Below the pieces are notes generated by a model. It did no database searches and was not told where the DNA came from. It saw only the letters and a program-made list of their open reading frames with translations. A program made the translations under genes and the position numbers. A stretch of DNA of 64,000 nt, from NCBI GenBank assembly GCA_000024525.1, contig CP001769.1, positions 1,178,001-1,242,000 on the forward strand, written 5' to 3'. The stretch's first letter is position 1, and every line of letters begins with the position of its first letter. Below are positions 9,363 to 18,423 of this stretch, one piece after another. The DNA comes from Spirosoma linguale DSM 74. GTDB lineage: Bacteria; Bacteroidota; Bacteroidia; Cytophagales; Spirosomataceae.

Positions 9363-9827
9363 TCAGGAGCCGATAGTAGGATTGTCTGTGAAGTACTGGT
9401 CCTTAATGTGCTGCTGAATGTCTGTGGGTTGTACGTTCAGATACTGAATTGCGGTCGTATCCGTTCCGAGCGATGAGTGAAGTTGTTGGCTGTCGGCCAA
9501 TTCATCTACGTTAATGCCCTGATCATCGAGGTAAGCACTAATGACTTCATTACTCACACCAGCCAGTGCCTCGTTGGGTAAGGACTCCTGCCGCTGGGGT
9601 ATTGTTTGCCAAACAAGTAACGCAATCAGACTGGCGCCAACCAGCGATGCTGTTGTACGTTGCCAGGACCAACTAATACTAAAGGCTGGTTTAGCTTTGT
9701 ATTGAACACGCGCCTGTACCCGAGAGGGCAGCGTATCGAAATAGCCATCCGGTGCCGCAAACGGAAGTTGCCGCATCGGGTGTTCGGGTGGTAGTTCGTC
9801 GAGCCTAAAGTTGTTATCCTCGTTCAT
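9363..9827 (-). CDS. putative anti-sigma factor (single-pass membrane protein)
   Basis: The 154-residue protein has an acidic N-terminal cytoplasmic part (residues 1-50), one membrane helix (about 59-77, TASLVGASLIALLVW) and a ~75-residue periplasmic tail. There is no zinc motif. Position directly downstream of an ECF sigma gene, and ahead of a Spy-like gene, is the reason for the anti-sigma call; sequence alone does not prove it. It starts 69 bases after the sigma-factor stop. Confidence 0.65.
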   Translation of the reverse strand: MNEDNNFRLDELPPEHPMRQLPFAAPDGYFDTLPSRVQARVQYKAKPAFSISWSWQRTTASLVGASLIALLVWQTIPQRQESLPNEALAGVSNEVISAYLDDQGINVDELADSQQLHSSLGTDTTAIQYLNVQPTDIQQHIKDQYFTDNPTIGS

Positions 9828-9896
9828 GGTAAGTGGTGTGTGTATTACACAATTCTTTCTCAGTTTAGGTATTGGACACTGAACGACGACCGTGGT

Positions 9897-10469
9897 TTAA
9901 TCAGTTGTATCAGTTTTCGTGATAAAATCCTCGATTTTTTTGACTGCCAGGTGGTATGAAGCTTTCAGCGCTCCTACTGATGTACCAGTAATCTCCGAAA
10001 TCTCTTCATACTTCATATCATCGAAGTACTTCATGTTGAACACTAGTCGCTGCTTATCAGGAAGTTTAAGAAGTGCCTTCTGGAGTTTCATCTGTACTTC
10101 TTCTCCACTTGGCTCACTACCCGACGTAACATAGGCAGCGTTGCTTTCCAGCTTTTCCATCAACTCGCCTTCTACATCGCCGATAGGTAGGAAAAACCGT
10201 CGGCGTTTTTTATTCAGGAAGTTAAGGCATTCGTTGGTCGCAATACGGTATACCCAAGTATATAACTGACTATCACCCCGAAACTGTTCCAGGCTATTCC
10301 AGACTTTTATGAAGGTTTCCTGCACTAAATCATCAGCATCGTCGTGGTCAATGACCATTTTGCGGATATGCCAATAGATTTTCTGCTGATACTTGCGTAC
10401 CAGCAGATTAAAGGCGTAGTTCCGGCTCGACGGGTCGCGGTATTTAACGAGGATTTCTTCGTCAGTCAT
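9897..10469 (-). CDS. ECF RNA polymerase sigma-70 factor
   Basis: Starting at ATG 10469 the protein is 190 residues (MTDEEILVKYRD...). Region 2 is visible as DDADDLVQETFIKVW (about residues 43-57) and YTWVYRIATNECLNFLNKKRRR. Region 4 is KLPDKQRLVFNMKYFDDM followed by the helix-turn-helix (ISEITGTSVGALKASYHLA). The open frame extends 20 residues further upstream, but those residues are encoded by a palindromic repeat and are unlikely to be translated. It probably controls its own operon with the downstream putative anti-sigma and Spy-like genes. Confidence 0.9.
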   Translation of the reverse strand: MTDEEILVKYRDPSSRNYAFNLLVRKYQQKIYWHIRKMVIDHDDADDLVQETFIKVWNSLEQFRGDSQLYTWVYRIATNECLNFLNKKRRRFFLPIGDVEGELMEKLESNAAYVTSGSEPSGEEVQMKLQKALLKLPDKQRLVFNMKYFDDMKYEEISEITGTSVGALKASYHLAVKKIEDFITKTDTTD

Positions 10470-10478
10470 TCTTAGTTT

Positions 10479-10554
10479 AGTAGTTAGGAGTGAGGAGCGA
10501 GGAGTGAGAATAGCGTTTTGCCTTCTCACTCCTCGCTCCTCACTCCTAACTACT
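10479..10554. repeat. 32-bp perfect inverted repeat (TTAGGAGTGAGGAG family)
   Basis: Left arm 10479-10510 and right arm 10523-10554 are exact complements, separated by a 12-base loop. The arms are built of TAGGAG/GAGGAG words shared with the element inserted in miaB (27227-27330). The right arm abuts the transketolase stop codon (10555-10557), and the left arm ends ten bases before the sigma-factor start. In RNA it would form a strong hairpin, but no T-run follows on either side. Confidence 0.9.
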
Positions 10555-11508
10555 TTATTTTCTTGCTATTGCTTTCTTCACCTGCTCAACAATCTTGTCA
10601 GCAGTAAGGCCATATTTTTGCATCAGTTGGTCGGGTGTCGCGCTTTCGCCGAAGGTATCATGAACACCTATGTATTCGAGCGGAGCGGGGTAGTTCCGGG
10701 CCAGAACCTGGGCTACACTATCGCCCAGACCGCCATTGATCATGTGTTCTTCGGCCGATACCGCACAACCCGTTTTCTTGACCGATGCCAGAATGGCCTC
10801 TTCATCTAACGGTTTAATCGTGTGAATGTTGATAATGTCGGCTTCAATTCCTTCTTCGGCCAGGATTTCACCGGCTTTGATCGCTTCCCAAACGAGGTGT
10901 CCCGTGCAGAAGATAGAAACGTCTTTACCTTCGTTAACCGTCCAGGCTTTACCAATCTCAAACTTCTGGTCAGCTGGGGTAAATACTGGAATCACCGGCC
11001 GGCCAAAACGCAGATAAACCGGACCAACATGGTCAGCAATGGCTAGCGTAGCTGCTTTAGTCTGGTTATAATCGCAGGGATTGATGACGGTCATGTTAGG
11101 CAGCATTTTCATCATGCCCAAATCTTCCAGAATCTGGTGCGTGGCGCCATCTTCGCCCAGGGTCAAGCCTGCGTGAGAAGCGCATATTTTTACATTCTTA
11201 TTCGAGTACGCCACCGACTGCCGAATCTGGTCATATACCCGGCCGGTAGCAAAATTGGCGAACGTGGTAGCGAAGGGGATATGTCCACCAATAGTAAGAC
11301 CCGCCGACACGCCAATCATGTTAGCTTCGGCAATACCGCACTGAACAAAACGCTCGGGGTTTTCTTTAATGAACGTATCCAGTTTTAGGGAACCGGCCAG
11401 ATCGGCCGTTAGTGCAACAACGTTGGGGTTTGAGCGGCCCAACTCGGCAATGCCCGCGCCGAATCCCGAACGTGTATCTTTCTTCTCCGTGTATTCGTAT
11501 TTTTTCAT
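10555..11508 (-). CDS. transketolase, C-terminal subunit (split enzyme)
   Basis: The 317-residue protein matches the pyrimidine-binding and C-terminal domains of transketolase: ALTADLAGSLK, the cofactor region with Glu in GIAEANMIG, ATTFANFATGR, and EDGATHQILEDLGMM, ending with a Rossmann-like C-terminal domain (IFCTGHLVWEAIKAG). It pairs with the N-terminal half encoded upstream at 11648-12505, and the two together equal one full transketolase of the pentose phosphate pathway. The 139-base gap between halves shows no promoter I can identify. Confidence 0.93.
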   Translation of the reverse strand: MKKYEYTEKKDTRSGFGAGIAELGRSNPNVVALTADLAGSLKLDTFIKENPERFVQCGIAEANMIGVSAGLTIGGHIPFATTFANFATGRVYDQIRQSVAYSNKNVKICASHAGLTLGEDGATHQILEDLGMMKMLPNMTVINPCDYNQTKAATLAIADHVGPVYLRFGRPVIPVFTPADQKFEIGKAWTVNEGKDVSIFCTGHLVWEAIKAGEILAEEGIEADIINIHTIKPLDEEAILASVKKTGCAVSAEEHMINGGLGDSVAQVLARNYPAPLEYIGVHDTFGESATPDQLMQKYGLTADKIVEQVKKAIARK

Positions 11509-11647
11509 GTATTCGTTTGAGGTGGAGATGTACTTGGTACGTCTCGCGTCTGGATATTTATGGTAATGACCCGGATTTTCCTGATCATTTAGTGGTCGTT
11601 AAAACAAGAGGGAGACGCAAGGAATTGCGTCTCTGCAAGAATCGAAA

Positions 11648-12505
11648 TCAATAATCCGTTACACCAATTGACAGAGGCAATCCGTTCAGGGCTTGCGTTA
11701 ATTGATCGGCATTAGGCGCTGTGCCGTGCCATTTGTAGTTGCCAACCATGTACTCAACACCGAAGCCCATTTCGGTATGCATCAGGATCATTGTTGGAAC
11801 CTCAGGATTCTCCTGCGCTTTTTTCAGCGTACGGATTACGTCCTCAATATCGTTCCCTTCCATTTCGTCGACAAACCAGCCGAACGCCCGGTATTTGGCA
11901 GCCAGGTCACGGTTGCTGTTCACATTGTCGGTAGTACCGTCAATCTGGGCGTGGTTGAGGTCGATGATGGCCGTCAGGTTGCCCAGTTTTTTGTTGGGGG
12001 CAAATTGAGCCGCTTCCCAAATCTGGCCTTCCTGCTGTTCGCCGTCGCCCATCAATACGTAAACATGGCTTTTATCTCCATTGAGTTTTTTAGAATAAGC
12101 CGCACCGCTGGCTACTGATAAACCCTGTCCAAGTGAACCGGACGCAATACGAACACCCGGCAGGTGCTCGGCTGTGGTTGGGTGTCCCTGCAAGCGGCTG
12201 TCGAGCTTCCGGAACGTTGCCAGTTCGCTAACCGGGAAATAACCCGCCCGCGCCAGTACCGAATAAAAAACAGGAGAAATATGACCGTTGGAGAGGAAGA
12301 AAAGGTCCTCATCCCGACCATCCATATCGAAAACAGGTTTTCCATCGGCATCCCGCTTCAGGTTCATGACGTCAAAGTATAAGGCAACTAGAAAATCAGT
12401 GCAGCCTAATGAGCCACCTGGGTGGCCAGAATTAACAGCCGCAACCATGCGGAGGATGTCGCGCCGAACGGCTACTGCCGTGCTTTTGAGTTGTTCGATT
12501 TCCAT
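11648..12505 (-). CDS. transketolase, N-terminal (thiamine-diphosphate) subunit
   Basis: I start it at ATG 12505 (MEIEQLKSTAVAVRRD); the longer frame would include repeat-like upstream DNA. The 285-residue product carries the thiamine diphosphate motif GDGEQQEGQIWEA ... IIDLN and the early HPGGSLGCTDFLVALY. Members of this split form are widespread in Bacteroidota. It pairs with the C-terminal subunit downstream to interconvert pentose, hexose and triose phosphates. Decayed TAGGAG-type repeat words precede the start (12511-12530). Confidence 0.93.
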   Translation of the reverse strand: MEIEQLKSTAVAVRRDILRMVAAVNSGHPGGSLGCTDFLVALYFDVMNLKRDADGKPVFDMDGRDEDLFFLSNGHISPVFYSVLARAGYFPVSELATFRKLDSRLQGHPTTAEHLPGVRIASGSLGQGLSVASGAAYSKKLNGDKSHVYVLMGDGEQQEGQIWEAAQFAPNKKLGNLTAIIDLNHAQIDGTTDNVNSNRDLAAKYRAFGWFVDEMEGNDIEDVIRTLKKAQENPEVPTMILMHTEMGFGVEYMVGNYKWHGTAPNADQLTQALNGLPLSIGVTDY

Positions 12506-12608
12506 TTTTTTAGGAGGTAGGAGTGAGCAGCTATACCTGAGGTAGTTAGTACACACACTTAAGAATGTACATTAACGTCTTCATGTACCAGTACTCACTA
12601 CTGTGTAC

Positions 12609-13058
12609 TTAGTTTAAAATTTGATTTGCGTGGTTTTTGGTATCTATCTTATGAATAATATCCGTAATGATACCCTTTTCGTCAATTAAAAATGTGGTTC
12701 GGACTGTTCCCATATACGTTCGGCCGTACATGGATTTTTCCTTCCAGACGTCATAGGCTTCCGCCACTTTTATGTCTGTATCGGCAATGAGTGTAAACGG
12801 CAATTCGAATTTACTGATGAATTTCTGATGCGATTTCTGATCATCAACACTTACACCCAGCACCTCGTAGCCCGCAGCCCGCAAATCGGCATAATTGTCG
12901 CGGAGGCTACACGCCTGGGCTGTACAGCCCGGTGTATTGTCTTTGGGGTAAAAGTACAGGACTACTTTTTTACCCTTATAATCCGATAGTGTTATCGGTT
13001 GACCGTTCTGATCTGTACTTGTAAAGTCGGGGGCAAGGTCGCCAATATTTAGACTCAT
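12609..13058 (-). CDS. bcp: thioredoxin-dependent peroxiredoxin (Bcp/PrxQ type)
   Basis: With the start at ATG 13058 (MSLNIGDLAPDF) the protein is 149 residues, the usual Bcp size; ATG 13076 would add six residues. The peroxidatic and resolving Cys lie five apart in PGCTAQACSLRD, the pattern of two-Cys Bcp enzymes, preceded by VVLYFYPKDNTPGC. It reduces hydrogen and organic peroxides in the cytoplasm using thioredoxin. It probably forms its own transcription unit between the M23 peptidase and transketolase genes. Confidence 0.92.
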   Translation of the reverse strand: MSLNIGDLAPDFTSTDQNGQPITLSDYKGKKVVLYFYPKDNTPGCTAQACSLRDNYADLRAAGYEVLGVSVDDQKSHQKFISKFELPFTLIADTDIKVAEAYDVWKEKSMYGRTYMGTVRTTFLIDEKGIITDIIHKIDTKNHANQILN

Positions 13059-13128
13059 AGTGGTTTTCGATTGCAAATCTATAAGGTTTTAGAAGCCGCT
13101 TAGGTGATTTGGCTTATAGGTTTACTGT

Positions 13129-15198
13129 TTATCGTTTCTTACGCCCCTTTTTCGGAGTCGCTTTTTTGCGAACTACAGGCCGAGGAACCTCAATTGTTGT
13201 GCTATCGGACCCAATGTTACCAGAGCGATCTTTAACCTGAACCAATACTTCCGCTCCGTCCTCAAACGGTTCATTAGGGTCCAGTTTATCCGACCACAGC
13301 AGCGCACGTTTGTAGTCGTACTGCATCAAAACCCATTCCCCATTGACCAACGCTCTGAACTCTGCAATCCCGGACAGATCGTCTCTGATTTTTGCCGTAA
13401 TACCCTTTGGGGTTGCCGACAGAATCTCAACCGTTGGCGGAGTTGCATCGGTCATCAGTTGAAACCGCCCCAGCGTGCGGGTTTTAAATTCAATTTTTCC
13501 CTTCGTCCAGGTCCCGCCCAGAAAGCTTTCCCGCCCATCACTTACCCAATACGCTTTAGTACGCATGGTGTCAATGGCAATAGGATAATTCGGTACGTAC
13601 TGAACCGTCAGGTGTTCATTAAGTGGAGTAGTCGACTGGTTAATCTCAATCCCTCCCCATGGCAACTGGCGAATAGCCAAATGTAGGGTATCAAATAAGG
13701 TGTTTGCTTTAAACTCAAGTCGGGTGTTACCATCCGTAACCACTTCCGAGCGGCCTGGTATAATACGTTTTTTTAAGTTTGTTCGAATTACACCCCTGCC
13801 AAACTGAACGGAATCAGGTAGATTGTAGCGCAAATCTATAAGATAAACAGCTTGGTTGTTACGTACATAACTAACAGATTGCTCCGTTACAGTACGGCCC
13901 GTAATAAGTTTAGCTATCGGCACATTGCCAGGGGTAATGTTCTTAACCGTTATTTTGAGTACGTTTTCATCCGTTGTAACCGTGGCCGCTGCTTCTTTAT
14001 CCGTTAGTTCTGACGAATAAGTAGTCGGCTGAACAGCGATAGAGTCCAGTCGGGGTGGGTTTGGCGTGACTTCGGGTAACAGTGTAAATGTCAGTTTGGC
14101 CGAGTGGTCGTAGGCGTCGTAAAGAATTAGGGTTACCTCATGAGGTTGCCCGTCAAGTAAAGGCAGACGACCCCGATAAGCCGCATTGCTTTGCAGTTTG
14201 TACAGATTCAGGATGTTGCCATCGGCAATGTAGGCTCGGTGGTACCGTTGCCCGGTGGTCTGCTCCACTTCGTAGTTTTCATGGATATTCATGAACCGCG
14301 TCTGCTCATTCGGGAAGCTGTTCATATTATACGCAAACACTTCCTGGCCGTCGAGCCGTATTTCCAGACAGCTAATGCCATTTCGGTAGGGTGAGCCACT
14401 GGTTTTGTCATAAGCCAGCACCTCCATACCAATCAACCCAGAGGCCGTTATTGGCTTGGTGATGGTATATGAACCGTCAGATAACCGGGTAGGGGCATAG
14501 CTAATGCGTTGATACTCGCCGTTGATGCGCGAACCAGCCGTCATGGTTTTAAGTGCTACCCGTTCAAAATACGGTGGTACGTTATCCTGAATTTCAGAAA
14601 AATCGTACAGAAGAGGGTTGATGAGATTATCGTTGGCATCACGAATCTCAAAGTGAAGGTGTGGCCCGCCTGAGCCACCTGTATTACCCGACGCGGCTAT
14701 AATATCCCCTTTCTTGACAGGAAACTGGCCGGGTTGAAACCGAAGGTCAATTTCGAAGGTCTTTTTCTGGTATTGCTGTTCCCTGAGGTACGTACCCAGC
14801 GTATCCTTCAGCGTTTTTAAATGCCCATAAACGGTGGTCAGACCATTCGGGTGTTTAATGAAAATAACGTTTCCGTAACCACCCGTAAAAACGGCAATGC
14901 GCGACACATAGCCATCTGCTGCGGCATGAACATTCAGTCCCTCGCGACCACCGGTGCGAATATCCAGACCAGCGTGAAAGTGGTTAGGACGTAAATCGCC
15001 CATACCGCCCGACAGCGAATTGGCACCACCCGGCTGGATAGGAAATAGGAAGTAGCCAGCCTCAATCGTACCTGGTTGGAGGTAGCCTGTCTGATTTAGT
15101 TGAGTTACTGGCGTTGGTTTTGGGCTTGTCTGTCCAAGAGCTATATTGGAAAAAAACAGGCTGGCTACGACCAACGTATAAATGAGTGATTGTCTCAA
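13129..15198 (-). CDS. M23-family metallopeptidase (peptidoglycan endopeptidase-like)
   Basis: The 689-residue protein has a signal peptide (residues 1-22, ALGQ). An M23 domain occupies about residues 65-195: HAGLD (H75, D79), the YGH motif (H126) and GGPHLHFE (H180, H182) supply the zinc and catalytic residues. The remaining ~490 residues are beta-rich and end in a Lys/Arg-rich tail. Complete ligands suggest an active endopeptidase that cuts peptidoglycan crosslinks in the periplasm. The large C-terminal region is typical of Bacteroidota M23 proteins, but its role is unknown. Confidence 0.9.
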   Translation of the reverse strand: MRQSLIYTLVVASLFFSNIALGQTSPKPTPVTQLNQTGYLQPGTIEAGYFLFPIQPGGANSLSGGMGDLRPNHFHAGLDIRTGGREGLNVHAAADGYVSRIAVFTGGYGNVIFIKHPNGLTTVYGHLKTLKDTLGTYLREQQYQKKTFEIDLRFQPGQFPVKKGDIIAASGNTGGSGGPHLHFEIRDANDNLINPLLYDFSEIQDNVPPYFERVALKTMTAGSRINGEYQRISYAPTRLSDGSYTITKPITASGLIGMEVLAYDKTSGSPYRNGISCLEIRLDGQEVFAYNMNSFPNEQTRFMNIHENYEVEQTTGQRYHRAYIADGNILNLYKLQSNAAYRGRLPLLDGQPHEVTLILYDAYDHSAKLTFTLLPEVTPNPPRLDSIAVQPTTYSSELTDKEAAATVTTDENVLKITVKNITPGNVPIAKLITGRTVTEQSVSYVRNNQAVYLIDLRYNLPDSVQFGRGVIRTNLKKRIIPGRSEVVTDGNTRLEFKANTLFDTLHLAIRQLPWGGIEINQSTTPLNEHLTVQYVPNYPIAIDTMRTKAYWVSDGRESFLGGTWTKGKIEFKTRTLGRFQLMTDATPPTVEILSATPKGITAKIRDDLSGIAEFRALVNGEWVLMQYDYKRALLWSDKLDPNEPFEDGAEVLVQVKDRSGNIGSDSTTIEVPRPVVRKKATPKKGRKKR

Positions 15199-15264
15199 AA
15201 GCTAGATAATTGAAAATGGCAGCGTTATTGGTCGACATGTAAAGCGGAGACCTCCTGATAACAC

Positions 15265-15876
15265 TCATTTTACATCAAATGTCAGCATTGGCTTGTCTTC
15301 GATGAAGGCCGTTAGCTGGTCGCCAACGTTTACAGGACCAACGCCTTTGGGTGTTCCTGTAAACAAAATATCGCCTTGCTGGAGCAGAAAGTAGCGCGAT
15401 ACAAACGAAATCAGGTAGTCAATCTTAAAGAGCATCAGGCTTGTGTTGCCCAGTTGCCGGGTTTCACCATTAACATCTAGCCGGAAGTTCAGGTTTTGTA
15501 GATCTGCAAAATCTGTTTTTGGGACAAAGCCCGAAATCGGCGCTGAGCCATTAAAGCCTTTTGCCAGTTCCCAGGGCAGCCCTTTCGCCTTTAGTTTACT
15601 CTGTAGATCACGAGCCGTAAAATCGACCCCAACGCCGATTTCGTCGTAGTATTTATGCGCAAACTTCTCATCGATATTCTTGCCTACCCGGTTGATTTTT
15701 ACCAGAATCTCTACTTCATGGTGAACATCGCTGGAAAAATCCGGGTAAAAGAAAGGTTCATGTTTTAAGGGAATAGCCGTTTCGGGCTTCATGAAAATGA
15801 CCGGGTCGTCGGGCTGTTCATTATTAAGCTCCTTTATGTGTTCGACGTAATTACGGCCAACGCAGATAATTTTCAT
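15265..15876 (-). CDS. fumarylacetoacetate hydrolase (FAH) family protein
   Basis: A start at ATG 15876 gives MKIICVGRNYVEHIKELN, the standard opening of this family; the upstream ATG at 15903 adds nine atypical residues. At 203 residues it matches the short FAH form (2-keto-hydrolase or oxaloacetate decarboxylase-like). Motifs are FMKPETAI, HHEVEILVKI with metal-binding acidic residues, GVDFTARDLQ and GDILFTGTPKGVGPV. It acts on beta-diketo or 2-oxo acids in the cytoplasm. The substrate cannot be read from sequence. Confidence 0.88.
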   Translation of the reverse strand: MKIICVGRNYVEHIKELNNEQPDDPVIFMKPETAIPLKHEPFFYPDFSSDVHHEVEILVKINRVGKNIDEKFAHKYYDEIGVGVDFTARDLQSKLKAKGLPWELAKGFNGSAPISGFVPKTDFADLQNLNFRLDVNGETRQLGNTSLMLFKIDYLISFVSRYFLLQQGDILFTGTPKGVGPVNVGDQLTAFIEDKPMLTFDVK

Positions 15877-16102
15877 AGACATAAAGCGGGTAAATCCCGC
15901 CATTGGTTAAAGCTCACGGAGATTTTTTAGCATAGTGACTTTAGCGCCGAGGTATAAGTCTATACGCTATTAAACCTAGCCAAATGACGCAAATCTAAGG
16001 ACTAAAGAGGGGGCTACCGCATGGCTTCTAAAATTTTTGAACAATTGTAGTACTTTGCCGGTCATATATCGTCAGAATACTCTACCAAACAATACACAAA
16101 CT

Positions 16103-16930
16103 ATGAGAAAAGTCATAATTGCCATGTTGTCAATCGCTTTTGCCGTAACGGCCTGCGAGAAAGTGCCCCTGACTGGACGCAAGCAATTAATCCTGGTGCC
16201 GAATAATGATATGCTATCCATGAGTTTTACTCAGTACAAAGCATTTCTGGATACCAGTCGGGTCGTCCCTACATCAAGCGGAGACGCTGAGATGGTGAGT
16301 CGAGTTGGTAACCGCATCCGCCAGGCTGTTGAAAGTTACATGAATAGTAATGGCTATGCCAAGCGGCTTGAAGGGTTCCAGTGGGAGTATCATCTGGTTC
16401 AGAGTAATCAGGTAAATGCCTGGTGTATGCCAGGGGGTAAAATTGTTGTTTACTCGGGTATTCTTCCATACACCAAAAACGAAGCCGGTTTGGCAACAGT
16501 ATTAGGCCATGAGGTATCACACGCCATTGCTGAGCATGGTAACGAACGCATGAGTGAAGGGCTGGTGGCAAACGGATTGCTACAGGCGGGTCAGGTAGCC
16601 ACGGGTATTGGCACATCCGGGAAAAGTGCCCAAACACAGGCTATCTTCCAGCAGGCGTTTGGTGTTGTTGGCCCATTAGCTTATCAATACGGCGTTGGTC
16701 TGCCTCACAGCCGTAAGCAGGAGTCAGAAGCCGATCACCTGGGGCTGATTTTTATGTCGATGGCGGGCTACGATCCAAACGAGGCCATTACGTTCTGGCA
16801 GCGCATGGCTCAGGCAAGTGGTGGCAAAGCACCTGCCGAATTCCTGTCAGATCACCCATCGGATGAACGTCGGATTGCCGACTTGAAAAAACTGCTTCCC
16901 GACGCGCAAAAGTATTACGCCCGGCGGTAG
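16103..16930 (+). CDS. M48-family metallopeptidase, lipoprotein
   Basis: Starting at ATG 16103 the protein is 275 residues with a lipoprotein signal (AVTAC, Cys 18). The HExxH zinc motif is HEVSH at 136-140, and the third ligand Glu follows in QESEADHLG. It resembles LoiP/BepA-type periplasmic proteases that check outer membrane proteins. The TTG at 16037 would put 22 unlikely residues before the lipobox. It is convergent with sucC and followed by a terminator. Confidence 0.88.
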   Translation: MRKVIIAMLSIAFAVTACEKVPLTGRKQLILVPNNDMLSMSFTQYKAFLDTSRVVPTSSGDAEMVSRVGNRIRQAVESYMNSNGYAKRLEGFQWEYHLVQSNQVNAWCMPGGKIVVYSGILPYTKNEAGLATVLGHEVSHAIAEHGNERMSEGLVANGLLQAGQVATGIGTSGKSAQTQAIFQQAFGVVGPLAYQYGVGLPHSRKQESEADHLGLIFMSMAGYDPNEAITFWQRMAQASGGKAPAEFLSDHPSDERRIADLKKLLPDAQKYYARR

Positions 16931-16945
16931 TTTCGCGATCAACAA

Positions 16946-16981
16946 ACAAAAAAGCCAGAGTTTTCGCTCTGGCTTTTTTGT
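16946..16981. terminator. terminator after the M48 gene
   Basis: ACAAAAAAGCCAGAG pairs perfectly with CTCTGGCTTTTTTGT around a six-base loop, and a T-run follows on the plus strand. It lies 15 bases past the M48 stop and can act in both directions. Confidence 0.88.
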
Positions 16982-17057
16982 ACCCGACAGCTTCTAGCTG
17001 TCGGTCGGTATATAAATGGTTTAATTACACACCGACAGCCTCTGGCTGTCGGGTACA
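16982..17057. repeat. paired GACAGC/GCTGTC palindromes
   Basis: Two 21-base hairpins, CCGACAGC-TTCTA-GCTGTCGG (16984-17004) and CCGACAGCC-TCT-GGCTGTCGG (17032-17052), sit 27 bases apart. The outer GTACCCGACAG and CTGTCGGGTAC also pair with each other, so the unit can fold as two hairpins or one long one. It ends next to the sucC stop codon. Confidence 0.8.
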
Positions 17058-18275
17058 TTATAGGGCTTCAACAACCTGACGTACTTTCTCCGCTGCTTCT
17101 TTCAGCAAGACAGCCGACTGTACTTTCAGGCCTGATTCATCAATGATTTTGGCGCCTTCTTCGGCATTTGTACCTTGTAAGCGAACAATGATAGGCACCG
17201 GAATATCGCCGATGGCTTTGTACGCTTCAACAACACCCGTAGCTACGCGGTCGCAGCGAACGATACCACCGAAGATGTTGATCAGGATAGCCTTCACGTT
17301 CGGGTCTTTCAGGATAATCCGGAAACCAGCTTCAACGGTTTTGGCATTTGCACCACCCCCAACATCGAGGAAGTTGGCAGGTTCACCACCCGACAGTTTA
17401 ATGATGTCCATCGTAGCCATAGCCAGACCAGCACCGTTTACCATGCAACCCACGTTACCGTCGAGTTTAACATAGTTCAGGTCGTTGGCTGATGCTTCAA
17501 CTTCGAGGGGGTCTTCTTCGGCCAGATCGCGCATGGCTTTCAGGTCGAGGTGACGGTATAGCGCGTTATCGTCGAGGTTCACTTTTGCATCAACGGCCAG
17601 AATCTTGTTGTCTGACGTTTTCAGCACGGGGTTAATCTCGAACATTGACGCATCTGTATCGACATACGCTTTGTAAAGAGCGGTAACGAACTTAACCATC
17701 TCTTTAAACGCTTCGCCTTCCAGACCAAGTCCAAAAGCTACTTTGCGAGCCTGGAATGGTTGTAGACCAACAGCCGGATCAATCCATTCTTTGACAATTT
17801 TCTCGGGCGAATGTTCGGCTACTTCCTCAATGTCCATACCACCTTCAGTGCTGGCCATAATGACGTTGCAGGCTTTGGTACGGTCCAGCAGGATGCCAAT
17901 GTACATTTCCTTAGGCTCCGAAGGACCCGGATAGTATACGTCCTCGGCAATCAGAACTTTGTTAACCCGCTTGCCTTCCGGACCCGTCTGGTGGGTAACC
18001 AGTATGTTGCCAATGAGGTTTTTCGTTATGTCGCGAACCGCATCGACCGACTTGGCTAACGCCACGCCACGCTGTTCAGAACCAACGATTTGGCCTTTTC
18101 CGCGCCCACCAGCGTGAATTTGAGACTTTACCACAACAAACTTCTGACCAGACTGGGCAATCAGGAGTTTGGCGGCTTCAACGGCTTTCTCGGGCGACTC
18201 AGCAACGATACCCTCCTGAATGCGGACACCGTACTTTTTGAGAATTTCTTTGCCCTGATACTCGTGTATATTCAT
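17058..18275 (-). CDS. sucC: succinyl-CoA synthetase (ADP-forming) beta subunit
   Basis: The 405-residue protein opens with the canonical MNIHEYQGKEILKKYGV and has an ATP-grasp fold (KSQIHAGGRGKG, EPKEMYIGILLDR), FEINPV, VDAKVNLDDNALYR and the C-terminal NGAGLAMATMD and LDVGGGA motifs. It makes ATP and succinate from succinyl-CoA in the citric acid cycle together with SucD, which is not in this window. Length is normal. It is divergent from the LolD-like gene across a 148-base gap with short repeats. Confidence 0.97.
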   Translation of the reverse strand: MNIHEYQGKEILKKYGVRIQEGIVAESPEKAVEAAKLLIAQSGQKFVVVKSQIHAGGRGKGQIVGSEQRGVALAKSVDAVRDITKNLIGNILVTHQTGPEGKRVNKVLIAEDVYYPGPSEPKEMYIGILLDRTKACNVIMASTEGGMDIEEVAEHSPEKIVKEWIDPAVGLQPFQARKVAFGLGLEGEAFKEMVKFVTALYKAYVDTDASMFEINPVLKTSDNKILAVDAKVNLDDNALYRHLDLKAMRDLAEEDPLEVEASANDLNYVKLDGNVGCMVNGAGLAMATMDIIKLSGGEPANFLDVGGGANAKTVEAGFRIILKDPNVKAILINIFGGIVRCDRVATGVVEAYKAIGDIPVPIIVRLQGTNAEEGAKIIDESGLKVQSAVLLKEAAEKVRQVVEAL

Positions 18276-18330
18276 GACAACTGCAACAAGGAGGATTGGA
18301 AATCGTATTTTTGTGCGGCAAGTTAACAGG

Positions 18331-18420
<90 letters not shown>

Positions 18421-18423
18421 AGC

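Noticed and set aside
10470..10529. N-terminal extension of the ECF sigma factor
   Set aside because: The extra 20 residues are encoded by a palindromic repeat arm and are not family sequence.
10555..12505. Transketolase as a frameshifted single gene
   Set aside because: Both halves have proper starts and stops, a 139-base gap, and the split form is normal in this phylum.
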